This document shows, piece by piece, positions 10,721 to 22,973 of a stretch of DNA of 64,000 nt. Within the stretch, counting starts at the first letter, position 1, and each line of letters begins with the position of its first letter. Position numbers and translations under genes: made by a program. Origin of the DNA: Arbacia lixula (lineage: Eukaryota > Echinodermata > Echinoidea > Arbacioida > Arbaciidae); assembly GCA_963669155.1 (NCBI GenBank), contig OZ022578.1, positions 7,221,387 through 7,285,386 on the forward strand, in the 5' to 3' direction. The notes beneath the pieces are model-generated. The model made no database searches, was not told the origin of the DNA, and worked only from the letters and a program-made list of their open reading frames with translations.

Positions 10721-11583
10721 GGGTGAACTTGGTATTGGAGTGGGTTTACATACAGCAACAGAAACAGACAGCAATTAGCTTTCTAATCTCTTTTGACAAT
10801 CTGACCCCCCTAATCTCCCACTCAGAGATTGTAAGTCAATTACGCCAATTTAGGAGTCTTCCTGAACTAGGCGTTTGGGGCGCTTTTCATCTGTGGTGAC
10901 CCTCCTTCACTCTCCCACATCCCCTCCCCCAGAACCCCACTGCAACTCATTTTCCCAAATTTGTTGACCTCCCTCTCAGAGTAGAACATTACAAATCATA
11001 TTTGCTGGATCTACTTTTCAAGGTTGACATCATGGAATAAAATGGCCACCCTGAAAAAGGTAATGCATAATAACCCATTGAAGAAACAGAAATGTTTATA
11101 AGGGCTCTTTTTTGTTATTCAAAGGGGCCAGAAGGGAGGAGACTGGGGCCTCTTTTTGGCACTGAGTTAATCAGGATAAAAATTACCAGTTAAATGCAGG
11201 TTGAAACCAATTTTTCTGCTCACCAACAATCAATGTATACATGAGTATGTCTGAGTATGTGTATTTTGGGAATACATGTATGTTGATTAACTTTTCAGCA
11301 CATGTTTTATTTCTGAAGTGATCTCTTTTGAATCATATTCAACAATCTAGCTTTATTTTGGTGGTACAAGGTTGGCCTGCTGAGCCACAACAGTCCCTCT
11401 TAACATAGACGGACCGATGTTTAATCAGAATACAGGGATGAGGTGGATTTTTGATAAATACGTTGCTGAGAACCTTCAATGAAGGTGAATCTTATTCTCA
11501 TCTTGGCTTTAGGAGGTTGGGATCGGGGAAAGGTTGCAAGCTGCACGATACCTGGAATAGTTATGAGTGTAATTTGGTGCATT

Positions 11584-12192
11584 TACAGTTGAGGCCAGAA
11601 GTTTACATACAACCAGATAATACAAAGAAAATTTGACACTTGCCAAACATCATAAAATTTACATGTACTGTATCTTATAAAATATTTGTGCTATCATGAT
11701 GAATTTGATATCAAACAAATGAGTTTGTCATGCCCCTTCATCACATTACTTTGGCATCAGGAGCTGAAAAATATTTAGGTGTCATTCCCCCCCCCCCCCC
11801 AAAAAAAAAAAAAAAAAAAAATCTTCATATTTTAGACAAAAAAAAAAAAACTTGACAAAAACGTTTCATATTTGTGCTAGTTACATCTCGACACAAACAT
11901 TTCAGATTACACTTTTTTGTTCAGTGGCGACATATCATGATGGAAAATGTAATATAAATCATAGATTTGTCATTCATATATTTCTAAGTTGATTCAAATG
12001 ATGTTTGAATATGTAATAACAATAGAATACATTTGGCACAAATATTACTTTTTTTCTTCAAGGAAAAATTTTCACCAACGGCATCCCAATCATGTGAAAG
12101 AGCTTAATATGCTCTTTCATTTGATACCAAATTCGTCATGGAAGTATTTATATTTCTGAAGATAAAGTAAATTTTACGATGTTTGGCAAGTG
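11584..12192. mobile_element. Tc1/mariner-like non-autonomous remnant
   Basis: Begins TACAGTTGAGGCCAGAAGTT, closely resembling the left ends of vertebrate Tc1-like transposons of the Sleeping Beauty type (family knowledge). Inner inverted arms lie at 11634-11661 (CACTTGCCAAACATCATAAA) and 12168-12192 (ATGTTTGGCAAGTG). No transposase is present and the outer right end appears lost. Confidence 0.55.
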
Positions 12193-12581
12193 AACAAACT
12201 TCACTGAATTCCATGGGTGTATGGCCTCGATCAACGGTATCAACCCTTTCCTCGCCTACCATCAGGGTTTTCAAACGTGATTCAGGGAAGCGTTTGCAGT
12301 TGATAAATGTAAACATGTTTTGTCACGTGATAAGCCTCACCAGTTTGAGTACGCAGAAATGTTTTTGCAAAGACACTTACTGGGCGTATGCCTAAAATTT
12401 CTTTGCAAATTGAAATTACCCCAGAAAGCCCTTTCACTAAAAATCTAGCCAGAAATGTTTTTGTTTTGAAACGGGAATGTGCCAGAACCACATACATCAG
12501 ACTTCATAAATGTGGTTTCACATTGTAACTTTCAAACATTGATAAACATGCCCATTGACTAGTAGAAATCAGCACACTTAC

Positions 12582-12688
12582 TTCTGTATGTGGTCCTGGA
12601 TGTTGACTGCAGCTCCTCTGTCAATCAGGTCTTTGCACACGCTTACATGTCCTGACTGGGCTGCTGACATCAGGGCTGTCTTTCCATA
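12582..12688 (-). CDS. Ankycorbin/UACA-like gene, exon 6 (ankyrin repeat)
   Basis: Residues 151 to 186. The acceptor is TTGCAG and the donor AA|GTAAGT (phase 2). It encodes YGKTALMSAAQSGHVSVCKD, LIDRGAAVNIQD and HIQ, a near-consensus ankyrin repeat with the TALMSAA first helix and GA-VN hairpin. Exon 7 supplies the last base of the Lys codon. Confidence 0.88.
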
Positions 12689-14283
12689 CTGCAACAGAGA
12701 AAAATGGTACACTCATTCAGGACAGGGATGGACTGGGGTTTGGACATCACTGAGGGCGCCACTAAGTGGCGAACAGTTTCACAAAATTTTTAGTGCAGCT
12801 TTGTTTGATTTTGTCACTTTTTCTGTGCAATGTTGAATTGTACTCTGTCATAATGTTCCTGCAAATGTTTAGCATGTTTAATTTAACTATTTGAAGTACT
12901 GTGTTTATGATATTATCAGTAAACCTTGTAAAAATAATTGTTGCTTTCATGTTTAATATTACATGTTGCCATATCACGTAAACAAAATGAATTTGCATGT
13001 AGCTTTTTAAGTGCAAGTGGACAGATTAAAAAACAATTTCAATTTCATGACTGAAATCACCAACTCTGGTTTCTTTCTCTGGCCTCCTGATGACATCAAG
13101 GCCATCTGCCTATACCTAATGTTTTCTGCAGAACAGAGATGTCCTTTGACTAAAATATGATCTCTAGTTAATAACTCAAATTAGCAACATTGATCATATG
13201 GCCATCTTCCCATACTCCAATGCATTGGCATACACTATATGTAGTTACCAACGCCTTCAGGAGAGGGGAGAAGGAGGTTACCCAAATAATGTTTATTTCA
13301 TGGCTGAAATTGGCAACAATGTAACCATGTTTTATATAGCTCTAGTGATATCAATGATAAATACTATGACAACAGCTGCAATCAATGAAGACCCACTATA
13401 CATGTAGCCAGTATCATTCTTTGGTTCAAAATCTAAATGCTTTAAATACATGTACTGTACGTCACAATACTGTATCAAGGCAATTAGAGTGCACATTTGA
13501 GAAAAAAAAGAGGAATTAGGATTATCCATCAAGTGTTGCCAACCTGAGGATCATTTATAGCGTTATTTACCATAAATACTTTGGGGGGCAATGAACATAA
13601 AACTTTACACAAAACCTGGACAGAGGGAGAAATGGGATGCACAATGACATATACATGTAACTTGTATTTAGGGCACAATATATTCCACATGTACGAGTAG
13701 CACCTGTGTCAACATCAAATTGGCAACAGATGGCGCAGTTAATCCACATGGGAGTGAGGTAAAAAGAAGTGGTTTATCTATATATATGAAATGCATAAGT
13801 ATATGTTTGATCAAAAATGTCTACTGACCCAGACTCATAAATTAATAAATTGGGTTATTTTCAAGGTAATAAATTTGATAGACTCTACAAAGCTCTAGCC
13901 AAGAAAATTTGATTGAGGAACTTTGAAAACTCTCCACACAGGGCCACATCACCTGCCTGATCGATGAGAAAATAATAAGTTTAATTCTGGATCACTAAAC
14001 TGCTCACTATTTCATGGTCAAATTGAAAATGTCTATTTCCTCCCTTCTGCTTCTAAATTTGAATGATTCAGTAAGTACATGTGTACAATGTCATGCCAAG
14101 TCGTTGACATGCCTAAAATTAACCATACAGCGAAATTATTGCTAATATTTGAGCTAAGCTGAGGGATTTAAAAATTAAAAAATTACTTCTTTTTTGCATT
14201 CATAACCCTATATGATATGAGGATCTCTTGTGTAACAAACCATACTTATGGGTTAAGAGCACCTGTAAAAAAAAAAAACCTCA

Positions 14284-14503
14284 TACACTGCTGCTCAAAG
14301 GATTTGGCATAGGGAAAGGGAAGGACCCGCAGTTTTAAGCCGCTGTATATTTTGTCCAGTTCAGCATGAAGCACAATGCTTTAGCCTAAAAAGCGTCATG
14401 TTTCATGCTGAACTGGACAAAATGTAAGGCGGTTTAAAACTGCGGCTCCTTCACTTTCTTCCCTTTCCCTTTCCCTATGCCAATTCCTTTGAGCTAGAGC
14501 GTA
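14284..14503. mobile_element. Palindromic miniature element, copy 1
   Basis: A foldback element whose two halves are near-perfect complements. Its ends are TACACTGCTGCTCAAAGGAT and CCAATTCCTTTGAGCTAGAG, with an inner GGGAAAGGGAAGG / CCCTTTCCCT tract and the pair TTTTGTCCAGTTCAGCATGA / CATGCTGAACTGGACAAAAT. It has no ORF. Six copies occur in this window. Confidence 0.8.
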
Positions 14504-17047
14504 ATGCAAGACGGGGTGTTAACTTCATGACATCAGATTTGAAATACTTATTTTTTTTGCATTTTGATAGTTATATTTCCCTGGGCCCCAATGTAGTTTG
14601 TGCAATGCCTCTGTCCTGAACGCGCTAATTGAGGTTAACCCTTACATAAACACAGGCCTTGAAAACTCCATTGACTTACTACACATCTACATGCCAATGG
14701 TAATGAGAGAGTTACATTGTTGCACAAAAACTAAAGACAAACTGCTCAACAGAGGTTTTTAAAATGATTTATTGATAGATGGGCTTTCTATGATTTTGCT
14801 TTCATTAAAAACAAATCGGTGAAAGTCTACTGATTTTGCTTCAACTTTCAATTATCGGCTTGTTGTACCATTTGCTAACATGCCGGTAGCAATACAAGAC
14901 TACAATCTACACAAATATATCAATGTTCATGGCCTGATATAGCCAACGTACATGCACTATGTACTACAAATTAAATAGCTATAAACCCTTGCACTAATTC
15001 TAATATCCTGTCTAATTTATTAGGGAAGTTGACCAAACAAGTTGTACATCCTTAGCCGTTACATATGTACATGAAGATCTAGAAATCAAGTTTCATAAAT
15101 GTGTGTTTCTTTGGTTCAAACTTAACTCCTCCACTTAATATCGTGTATCACAGACTTAAATAGGTTACTAAGAGGATTTGGCAAGCCCAGAGTGAGTATT
15201 ATGGTTGGAATTAGCGCATGGATATTCCCCAGAGGAGCAGAAATAGCTTTAAAGGAGGTTGCTTAATCTCCCATCGGCTTATTGCTGGCTAGGTTCCTTC
15301 AAGATTTCCTCTAACGCGGGGTCAGCTCAGCGTTGTATCGCTCTCATTAGCAGCGACGGGTATGCACGTCTCTTGTTAGTATTCTGTTTGTTTGGCGTCC
15401 TTGCTTTTGCATTTGAGCTTCATTACAGTCTATAATTAGAGCAGTCTGAAATGAGGTAACTCATATTTCAATGTACCTTCCAATACAACAATAGAGAAGT
15501 AATGCAGTGGACTGAACTCTTGAAAACTATAGACCATATGCTGATACACTCTCTAATATAGTAATGCAGAAGTCTTGTAGAGACCTAAATTCTAAATGAC
15601 AACCTAGCCTCGCTTGTTTGACACTTTATATCCAAACTATCCCATGTACATGCACATTCTGGGTTTACTAACTAGTAATCATTAATTTCTCTTCTCCTCT
15701 TCTCCAGTTATCTCCAGTCAGTTGGAGCAGAAAAAAACAGAGAAATTAGGCTACTACAGGCAGTTTGAATAAGAAACGAGACATACTTGTGGACAAGTAT
15801 AAGGTGGTATGCATTGGCAAATTCATGCACAGACATGGGCTGGTAAATGCACGGTGACACTATGGACCTTCAATTGTGACACTATCTATTCATAAGAAAT
15901 CAGAGACAATGCTCAAGAAAGCTCATTGCATACAGATGATCAGTTCTAAGGCTACATGAGATAATAGATTTTCATTTTATTGATTGTGCATGATGTCACG
16001 ATTGTAATGACCTTGAAATCCAGGAACTGATATGTTCACCTATCCCTATACATGATGAACATTTGATAAAGCATGGAATATGCATTGCTGAGATACAAGT
16101 GACACAAAAAAGTGGGGGGGGGGGGGGGGGGGGTCTTAATAAAAATAAATAATAAAGAAAGAAAATTCTAACGAAATTAAGAGGTGATCTGTCATTCATG
16201 ACAGATCACCTAATAACCCGTAGCCTGAAAGCAAGGCTAATCCCGTTCATGAAGCTCAATTCTCTTCCTCCTTCATGAACGGGTGCATAGACATGGACAT
16301 AATAAATAATACATAGAATTTATATAGCGCACTTTCCATCTTAATCAGATGCTCAAGGCGCTTCAGAGCAAATTAAAGAGAGACAGAAAAAATAAATACA
16401 ATACAGGTATGAACTTGTATGTCAAAAAGCACCATTATACAGTTATGCCTTTAGGTTGCCCTTGAAGGTGGTCACTGACGTCAGGGTTTTCAAACTCTGT
16501 GGAAGAAAATGATAATGAACGGAGTGACGTTGGAAAATATCTTTGAGTCTTGTTAAATAAACGGAGAACAAAATGGGCCCTCCAACAGAACCTATAAGGA
16601 CACCGCAGACCATTGATCGAGATAAGGAGGTAACACCATTAACCCTTTGTGTGCCAGATAAACTGCTGCTCTATGGGATTTGTATACATTACTTGTGAAT
16701 GAAGGCACATTTGGTAGACATAGAGTTAAGAAGGACTGACTGTGAATGTGAGGAAAGATATGAGTGATTGTACATGGACATGTGCGTGGCCCAGCGTAAA
16801 CATCCTCTGCTCATCATTACCATGCCCCGATCTGTCTGGAGGAGGGAGGAAGGAAGAAGGGGGAGGAAGAGGAAGAAGAGGAGGGGATGGGAGGAAGGGG
16901 ATACAGGGCGGTCCGTGGTGACAACCTTAGTAGCGGTGTTTGCTACTAGGGGAAGCCATCCTAGCAAGCCCCACCCTGTCCTAATGGCTTTGTGCAACTC
17001 TTCTAACAAAAGTGTCTATAAAAGCCTCATCATAAGATATGTCCATA

Positions 17048-17262
17048 TACACTACAGCTCTAAGAAATTGGCATAGGGTAAAGGGAAAGGGAAAGGGAAA
17101 GAGCCAGTTTTGAACCGCGGTATATTTTGTTCAGCATGAAACATGACGCTTTTTAGGCTAATGCATCATGCTTCATGCTGAACTGGACAAAATATAGCAC
17201 GGTTTAAAACTGCGGCTCCTTCCCTTTCCCATTCCCCGATGCCAATTCTGAGTTGTAGTGTA
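17048..17262. mobile_element. Palindromic miniature element, copy 2
   Basis: Same family as 14284, with ends TACACTACAGCTC and GAGTTGTAGTGTA. The TA ends suggest a Tc1/mariner-type TA target. Confidence 0.8.
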
Positions 17263-18354
17263 TTGCCTCATCTTTATGCAGTGAAACCAGTATAGAAATA
17301 TCACTGCAAGAAACAGCAGAGTTTATGGATACATGGTCTCTATATCGACGGATGCAATTACCTGCAAACAGATCTGAAGGAATGCAAGTTGATGTCTTTA
17401 CAGATAGGTGGTCTTTGTAGACAGGTTGGACTATACTTCTATAAAAGCCAATATTTTTGCAGAAAGATATTTTTAGCAGATGACATAATTAAGGACATTT
17501 CTAAGAGTTGTTTCCACGAAAGACAACTGGGTTTCTATCACACATCAATGCACCCGCACTCCATCATATCCTGATGCTTGATCGCAGCTAGGCTAAGCAT
17601 AGGCTAAGCTACTTGTGCTGAGTAGTATGTATATACACAACTTGGGCACACACTTCCGCGAAGAGAATATGCTGACACTGCAAACTGCATTCAAGATAAT
17701 AAGTCAAGATTATGCTGACACTGCAAACTGCATTCAAGATAATGAGTCAAGATTTTGGTAATATTCACAAATATAAGAGCCTGTATTCATAACCAGTGAC
17801 CTCCCCTGTGTGGTGTGACCGTGCCTATGACAAGATTAAGCGAGGGAGGAAGAGGATGGGTTGCCCCTTCCTCTCCCTCCTCTAGGTGTTAATCCCACGC
17901 TTCTCTCATCACCACTCAGAGCATCCTCCACACCGCTAGGTCAGGCAGACTCGGCAAGACTAGCTACATGTAGCTGCCACTGTGGCTGTGGCTGTTCTAC
18001 ACTATTTTCACAATCACTGGAGACAAATATGCTGCCTACACTGGTAACATTTTCCTTGGCCGTTCCTATTCACTGCTGAGAGAGCCCGTTTAAAAACTCA
18101 TTGATATGCCTGTCACATAGTCTAGGGTTAAAGATACTAAACTCAGGATAATCCGGGGTCTTGACAAACCCACTGTAAAAATTATATTAATAGAAATCCT
18201 GTATTGGAGCAAAGGCCATGATGGATTTTGAGTATGGTAAAACAGAAACTCCTTCTCAGAGAAAGACTGATTTGTAATAATATATCAGCAATCAATTCAA
18301 GTGTGAGCTCCTATTGAAATGTCTAACATCTCTCTCCAATATTTAATACCCATT

Positions 18355-18735
18355 TTATAGAGAGAGGTTCCCCGCATCAGGTCCGGACCTGATGCGGGGT
18401 AACTCTCACTATAAAAGGTCGAAAAATATTTAGCCCGAGCGTAAGTTAGTGCTGGCTGGGAGGAGGGTCAGGTCCGCATCAGGTCTGCATCAGACCCGAG
18501 CTAACGTCACTATAAAACGTTTCCTGTGACCCATGCATGGCGAGCGTGCGTTCAATGTTCACGCTCACGGGAAGCACAGCTGATTGGGCAATAGGTTACC
18601 GTACTACAGAAACTAGCACAGTCTCGCTCTCGTCATAGGTAGTCTAAAAAGCAGTATACAACGATTTACCCCGTGCTAAAATTACCCCGCTTCTGAAGCG
18701 GGTAAATTCAGCGTGCACTATAAAAAGGGTATAAC
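18355..18735. mobile_element. Possible inverted-repeat element with GC-rich palindromes
   Basis: Contains a perfect palindrome CCGCATCAGGTCCGGACCTG.. around 18374-18402 and a repeated CACTATAAAA motif near both ends (TTTTATAG at 18353, CACTATAAAA at 18717). Boundaries are uncertain and no ORF is present. Confidence 0.4.
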
Positions 18736-19454
18736 AATTCAGTCTTCCCCGTGTGAACAGTGCTACTATGAGGGAACTGGTGGGATTAATGGTGATAGGA
18801 AGACTAATAGGCCATGAACATCCTAACCCAGGTGGGCTCTATAATTAGGCTCAAGGGGATCTTTATTTGTCTTACTGGGGACTCCTATACTGTTTAGATG
18901 ACTTCCCCTTTGTTTATTAATTATGACAAAGGACTCTATCTTTAGACAGGGGCTGAGAGACAGGAGAGAACATGTGTGCATTGCTAGTAGTCTCAAGTCT
19001 CATACCTTATTGCTCACCCCCCCCCCCCCCCCCATCCCCCATGTCCAACACGGTTTCTGCAATATGCATGTACTTCAAATTGCCTAAATCTAATGAAGAT
19101 GCCCTGAATCAAAATGGTCCCATCTTGTTGTTGGTGCCACCCCCCCCCCCCCCCCAAGGCTCAATTGAATAATGTTTGGTCCTGCAGAACTGGTTAACTC
19201 AATTGAATGAGATTTAGAAGATTGAAATGAAATGCAAGAACTTCACTTCAGCCAAGACTCTCTACATGACTTTTCTTTATTTGTCTTGGTTTAATTGACA
19301 ACATTATGAGCGACTCACAATACATGGTAATGTTAACTCTAGGAAACTTGCTTAATGAAGATTCACTAACTTCCAAGGAAGTTTAACAACAATGAAATTT
19401 GCAGCTTCCTAAAGTAATACAGCTTTTGTATCAGGAGCAACGTTTGTTAACAAG

Positions 19455-19795
19455 TTTTGTTTAAAATGTACATACACACATACATGTACCTTTTTTACAA
19501 TTTTTTAAAGGCATATATGTGAGAGTTGTTTTTTTTTTTTAATTGCACAGAAAGTTGACTATCTTGTCTTTAAAAGGCATATACTGTACTGCCTAACGTT
19601 ATTTGCTCTCGAATTATCCACATTTGGAGTAATTAGTGATTAAATCACATATCCTTGAATTGTTCGGCCCGAACATTTTGAGGAATTGTGATTTAATAAT
19701 TTATTCCTTCAAATGTAGATCATTTGAGAGAAAATAACTTTCAGCAAGTTTCTAAAATGGGCAATACATGAATTTGAGACCATTGGCAAGAAGAT
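19455..19795. repeat. 340 bp tandem duplication, unit 1
   Basis: Repeated almost base for base in the next unit. Inside lies a foldback of about 145 bp centred on TTCGGCCCGAA, with arms GTTATTTGCTCTC / GAGAGAAAATAAC. Confidence 0.9.
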
Positions 19796-20135
19796 TTTTG
19801 TTTAAAATGTACATACACACATACATGTACCTTTTTTACAATTTTTTAAAGGCATATATGTGAGAGTTTTTTTTTTTTTTAATTGCACAGAAAGTTGACT
19901 ATCTTGTCTTTAAAAGGCATATACTGTACTGCCTAACGTTATTTGCTCTCGAATTATCCACATTTGGAGTAATTAGTGATTAAATCACATATCCTTGAAT
20001 TGTTCGGCCCGAACATTTTGAGGAATTGTGATTTAATAATTTATTCCTTCAAATGTAGATCATTTGAGAGAAAATAACTTTCAGCAAGTTTCTAAAATGG
20101 GCAATACATGAATTTGAGACCATTGGCAAGAAGAT
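19796..20135. repeat. 340 bp tandem duplication, unit 2
   Basis: Differs from unit 1 only in the T-run (one base shorter, one G to T), so the duplication is recent. Confidence 0.9.
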
Positions 20136-22728
20136 TGCTCATGATCTCCTTTTGAAGGCCTTTTTGTCTTCCCAGTACAGTACAGTGTATATTCCCTTTA
20201 AATGCTGATAGATCATTTACAGTCCTGGGTGACTGGGCACAACAGGCAGCAAAATCATTGTCCTACGTTACTCAACACAGTGTCTGGCTCTGCGGGACTT
20301 TGATATCACTTATGGGTCACATGACCTTCCCCCTTATAGTCCTATGATCAGATCTATTCAAAATTAATGTGGCGTTACTGCATGGGCTGATCACACAATG
20401 AGCTGCAGGACCAAAATTCTCACGATATACTCGCACAACCAATTTGAGCAGTTAAGTCTTCCAAAAACCAGGCAATACAGTATGTACAATGTATGATGAA
20501 ATCTACTGTGCCCCAGGGTAACCAAGTAAAATCTACCATTTTGTTAACTTTCTAAGTATATGTCATAGCAATATCCAGGGTGACCAATGAGGCGCCAGGA
20601 GTCTTTGATTGCCTCTTTCCGTCGTCACAGGGGGCAGGCCAACAATTACTTGAGGGGTAGTTCATTTCAGTAAAACGTTCAATAAAAGTAGAACAATTAA
20701 AGAGAAATAGCTTGACACAAAAATATGACTTTTTGAAAAGTACGGAATTGCAAAAACCTGGTCAAAGACCGTCCAAGACTGTGATATGGTGGTTGTGCCC
20801 GGCTATCGTTTGTTTGTGAGCGGAAATGTTGTTGATATTAATATTTTTATACATAGCCTTCATGTATATTCTAGGATGTGGCGTATGACCTATTTCGTTC
20901 CTATTCATCGCTGCAATCATAAGTAAAGTACAGTAAGTGTGGACACCAACTCTATAAGCAGCCTTTGTTTCTTCCAACGACCTGTATACCTGTGTGGCTG
21001 AGAGGGAGAGAGAAGGAATGGTAGTCTGCAGGCCAGATTTTATTGTGATCAAAGCGTATAATAGAAAGCAAACACCAAAGCCTGACCCTGAGGCTATTTT
21101 CCCCCTGCAGCTACTAGTATGACAGAAGTAAGACACAATAGCAGTCTGTACATAAGCAAGAAATCCACCTCAAAGTGACTTCCTATTAATACTCAATATC
21201 TGAATCATAGGGTGTGTTTAAGAAATGTTGAGGATAGAGTAATTGTTAATTATCTCTTGCAGTGTCTTTGACATGCTCACAGCAACTGCGTGAACACACA
21301 AAGACATTAGACTTTACTACAGGAGGGTTATCCCCTTAACATCATAGGCAAGAGACCACATTGTGCTAGGAGCAGGTCAGAACATATCTTTCACGATTTT
21401 AAAACATCTTGCATTTATAAACTTCCTAAATTATGATTCTAAATCAAACGCATTTTAAATCTTATCTTTTTCCTCATTTCAAAACACAGATGGATCCTAA
21501 ATGAAACCATGTTTGTATTCATGAATTTGTCAGAATCCTGTTTGAAAATGCTACTGGTCAGTAAGCAATACCCAGGGTCCAGCCATTTCTGAATCATGTA
21601 ATGGGCAGTGAGGCCTCATTCCTTGTGGTTTATCTCTGCACACAATCCCACATGCACCTGTTTCTACCTACATGTACATGTACTATGCTGCCCTCAATGT
21701 GTCACTCGTTGTTTGTTTCCCAATCACAACACACAAATGGCATAGAGCAGTATTTCGTCTGGCACACGCAGGGTTAAGGAGTGAATCAGCCATGCATGTG
21801 TTAACCGATGCTCTGGTTGACACTTTGATGCAAGTAAATTATGAGCGAGTTTGAGCCAACCATAAATCATGCATGCTTGGACCCCTATGACAGCAGTCTA
21901 ATTAGCAGGCAAGCTGCTGCACAATGTACATTATGTAGATACTGACATTGCACAGCAGCGCAGCAAACGTTCTCCGAATCCCTTGAATGCCGTTCCTGAC
22001 TTTACAGCTCTCTACGGCAGTGAATTCTGTTTCAAATCAATTTCTAGTATTTGCAGCCTATTATTGTGACTGAATTTTGAATATAAAAATCTAATGATAC
22101 ATCAAATTATTTCTATACACAGGAATCTTTTTGGTAAATTTTGTTAATAGATACATTCATGAAAGCAAATTAAAGACAACATTGCCAAATCCAAAGGTTT
22201 TTTTTGCATTTGGAGGCTGAGCCTGATAGGCAAACTCTAAGCTCAAACAATATGAATGTGACTTCATCAATGAGTTTCATATTTTTCAAAATGGGCATAT
22301 CTGTTGTTTTATCCAAAGTTTTCCAGAATTAAGCAACGTCTGCAAAATGGATTCACTAGAGGCCATTTAAAGAAACCATTGACCACAGCGCAATGGTAAG
22401 TAGCTGTGGCCATTATGTTTCTTGTATTTTGCAAGGACATGGCTTGTGGGTGATGGGACCAGCTGTTAACATGGTGCTATGTCTCATTTGTAGGGTTATT
22501 GCACTCTTGGTCTGACTTCGGCTATAGCTTCACTTCCAGGCTATTTGATATTTCTAATCTGAGCTATCCAATGAAAAGGTCTGGCTGCAGTAGACTAATC
22601 ACTCTCAAGTCCCTGGCTCTTCAAACATTCTGATTGAGAAATTGCCTTCTCTATGTCCCTTGGAGTGGTCTTACACAGGTTTGACTGGCATAAGTCTATC
22701 GTCAAAGGCCAACAATGCAATCACTCAC

Positions 22729-22799
22729 CTCGTCTGGTACGTCTATGGAAGCTCCACACTGCAGTAGGAGAATGGTACCCTCGATGTGACCGCTGCCAG
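22729..22799 (-). CDS. Ankycorbin/UACA-like gene, exon 5 (ankyrin repeat)
   Basis: Residues 127 to 150. A 71-base exon between the acceptor TCTAG and the donor GAG|GTGAGT, phase 1 in and phase 0 out. It encodes AGSGHIEGTILLLQ then CGASIDVPDE, the helix pair and hairpin of an ankyrin repeat begun in exon 4. A second possible AG seven bases inside the exon was rejected because it breaks the frame (a TAG appears). Confidence 0.85.
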
Positions 22800-22973
22800 C
22801 TAGACATGGACAGAGCAGAAGGTCACAATATACATCATGGTTAAAGACAGGGACGCCCATTAGCAAAAGTTATGAAACTCAATAGGAATCAGCAGTATAG
22901 TCTAATTATAACGTGTATGAAATCTCACATTCATAACTTCACTAGCCTTTTCAGGACAAGGCATTAGCAATAT

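Larger units (their letters stand above)
9019..12581. other. Intron 6: simple repeats and a Tc1-like remnant
   Basis: Contains a GAA/GAG purine tract (about 10229-10500), an uninterrupted CT tract (10634-10719), C and A homopolymers (about 11789-11820) and the Tc1-like element at 11584-12192. The reading frames through the purine and CT tracts (Glu/Lys or Ser/Leu repeats) are low-complexity artefacts. Confidence 0.65.
12689..22728. other. Intron 5: 10 kb of dispersed repeats
   Basis: Holds two copies of the palindromic family (14284, 17048), homopolymer G and C runs (16114-16133, 19019, 19141), a dispersed motif near 16318 (TTATATAGCGCACTTTCCAT) common in marine animal genomes, an inverted element at about 18350-18735, a 340 bp tandem duplication (19455-20135) and a TCTGGCTGCAG-type repeat near 22525. 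No exon was found in either strand. Confidence 0.6.

Noticed and set aside
10159-10780. Glu/Lys-rich and Ser/Leu-rich frames on both strands
   Set aside because: Translations of GAA/GAG and CT simple repeats.
22729-22792. Alternative exon 5 start at the CTGGCAG acceptor
   Set aside because: Introduces an in-frame TAG and loses the ankyrin pattern.
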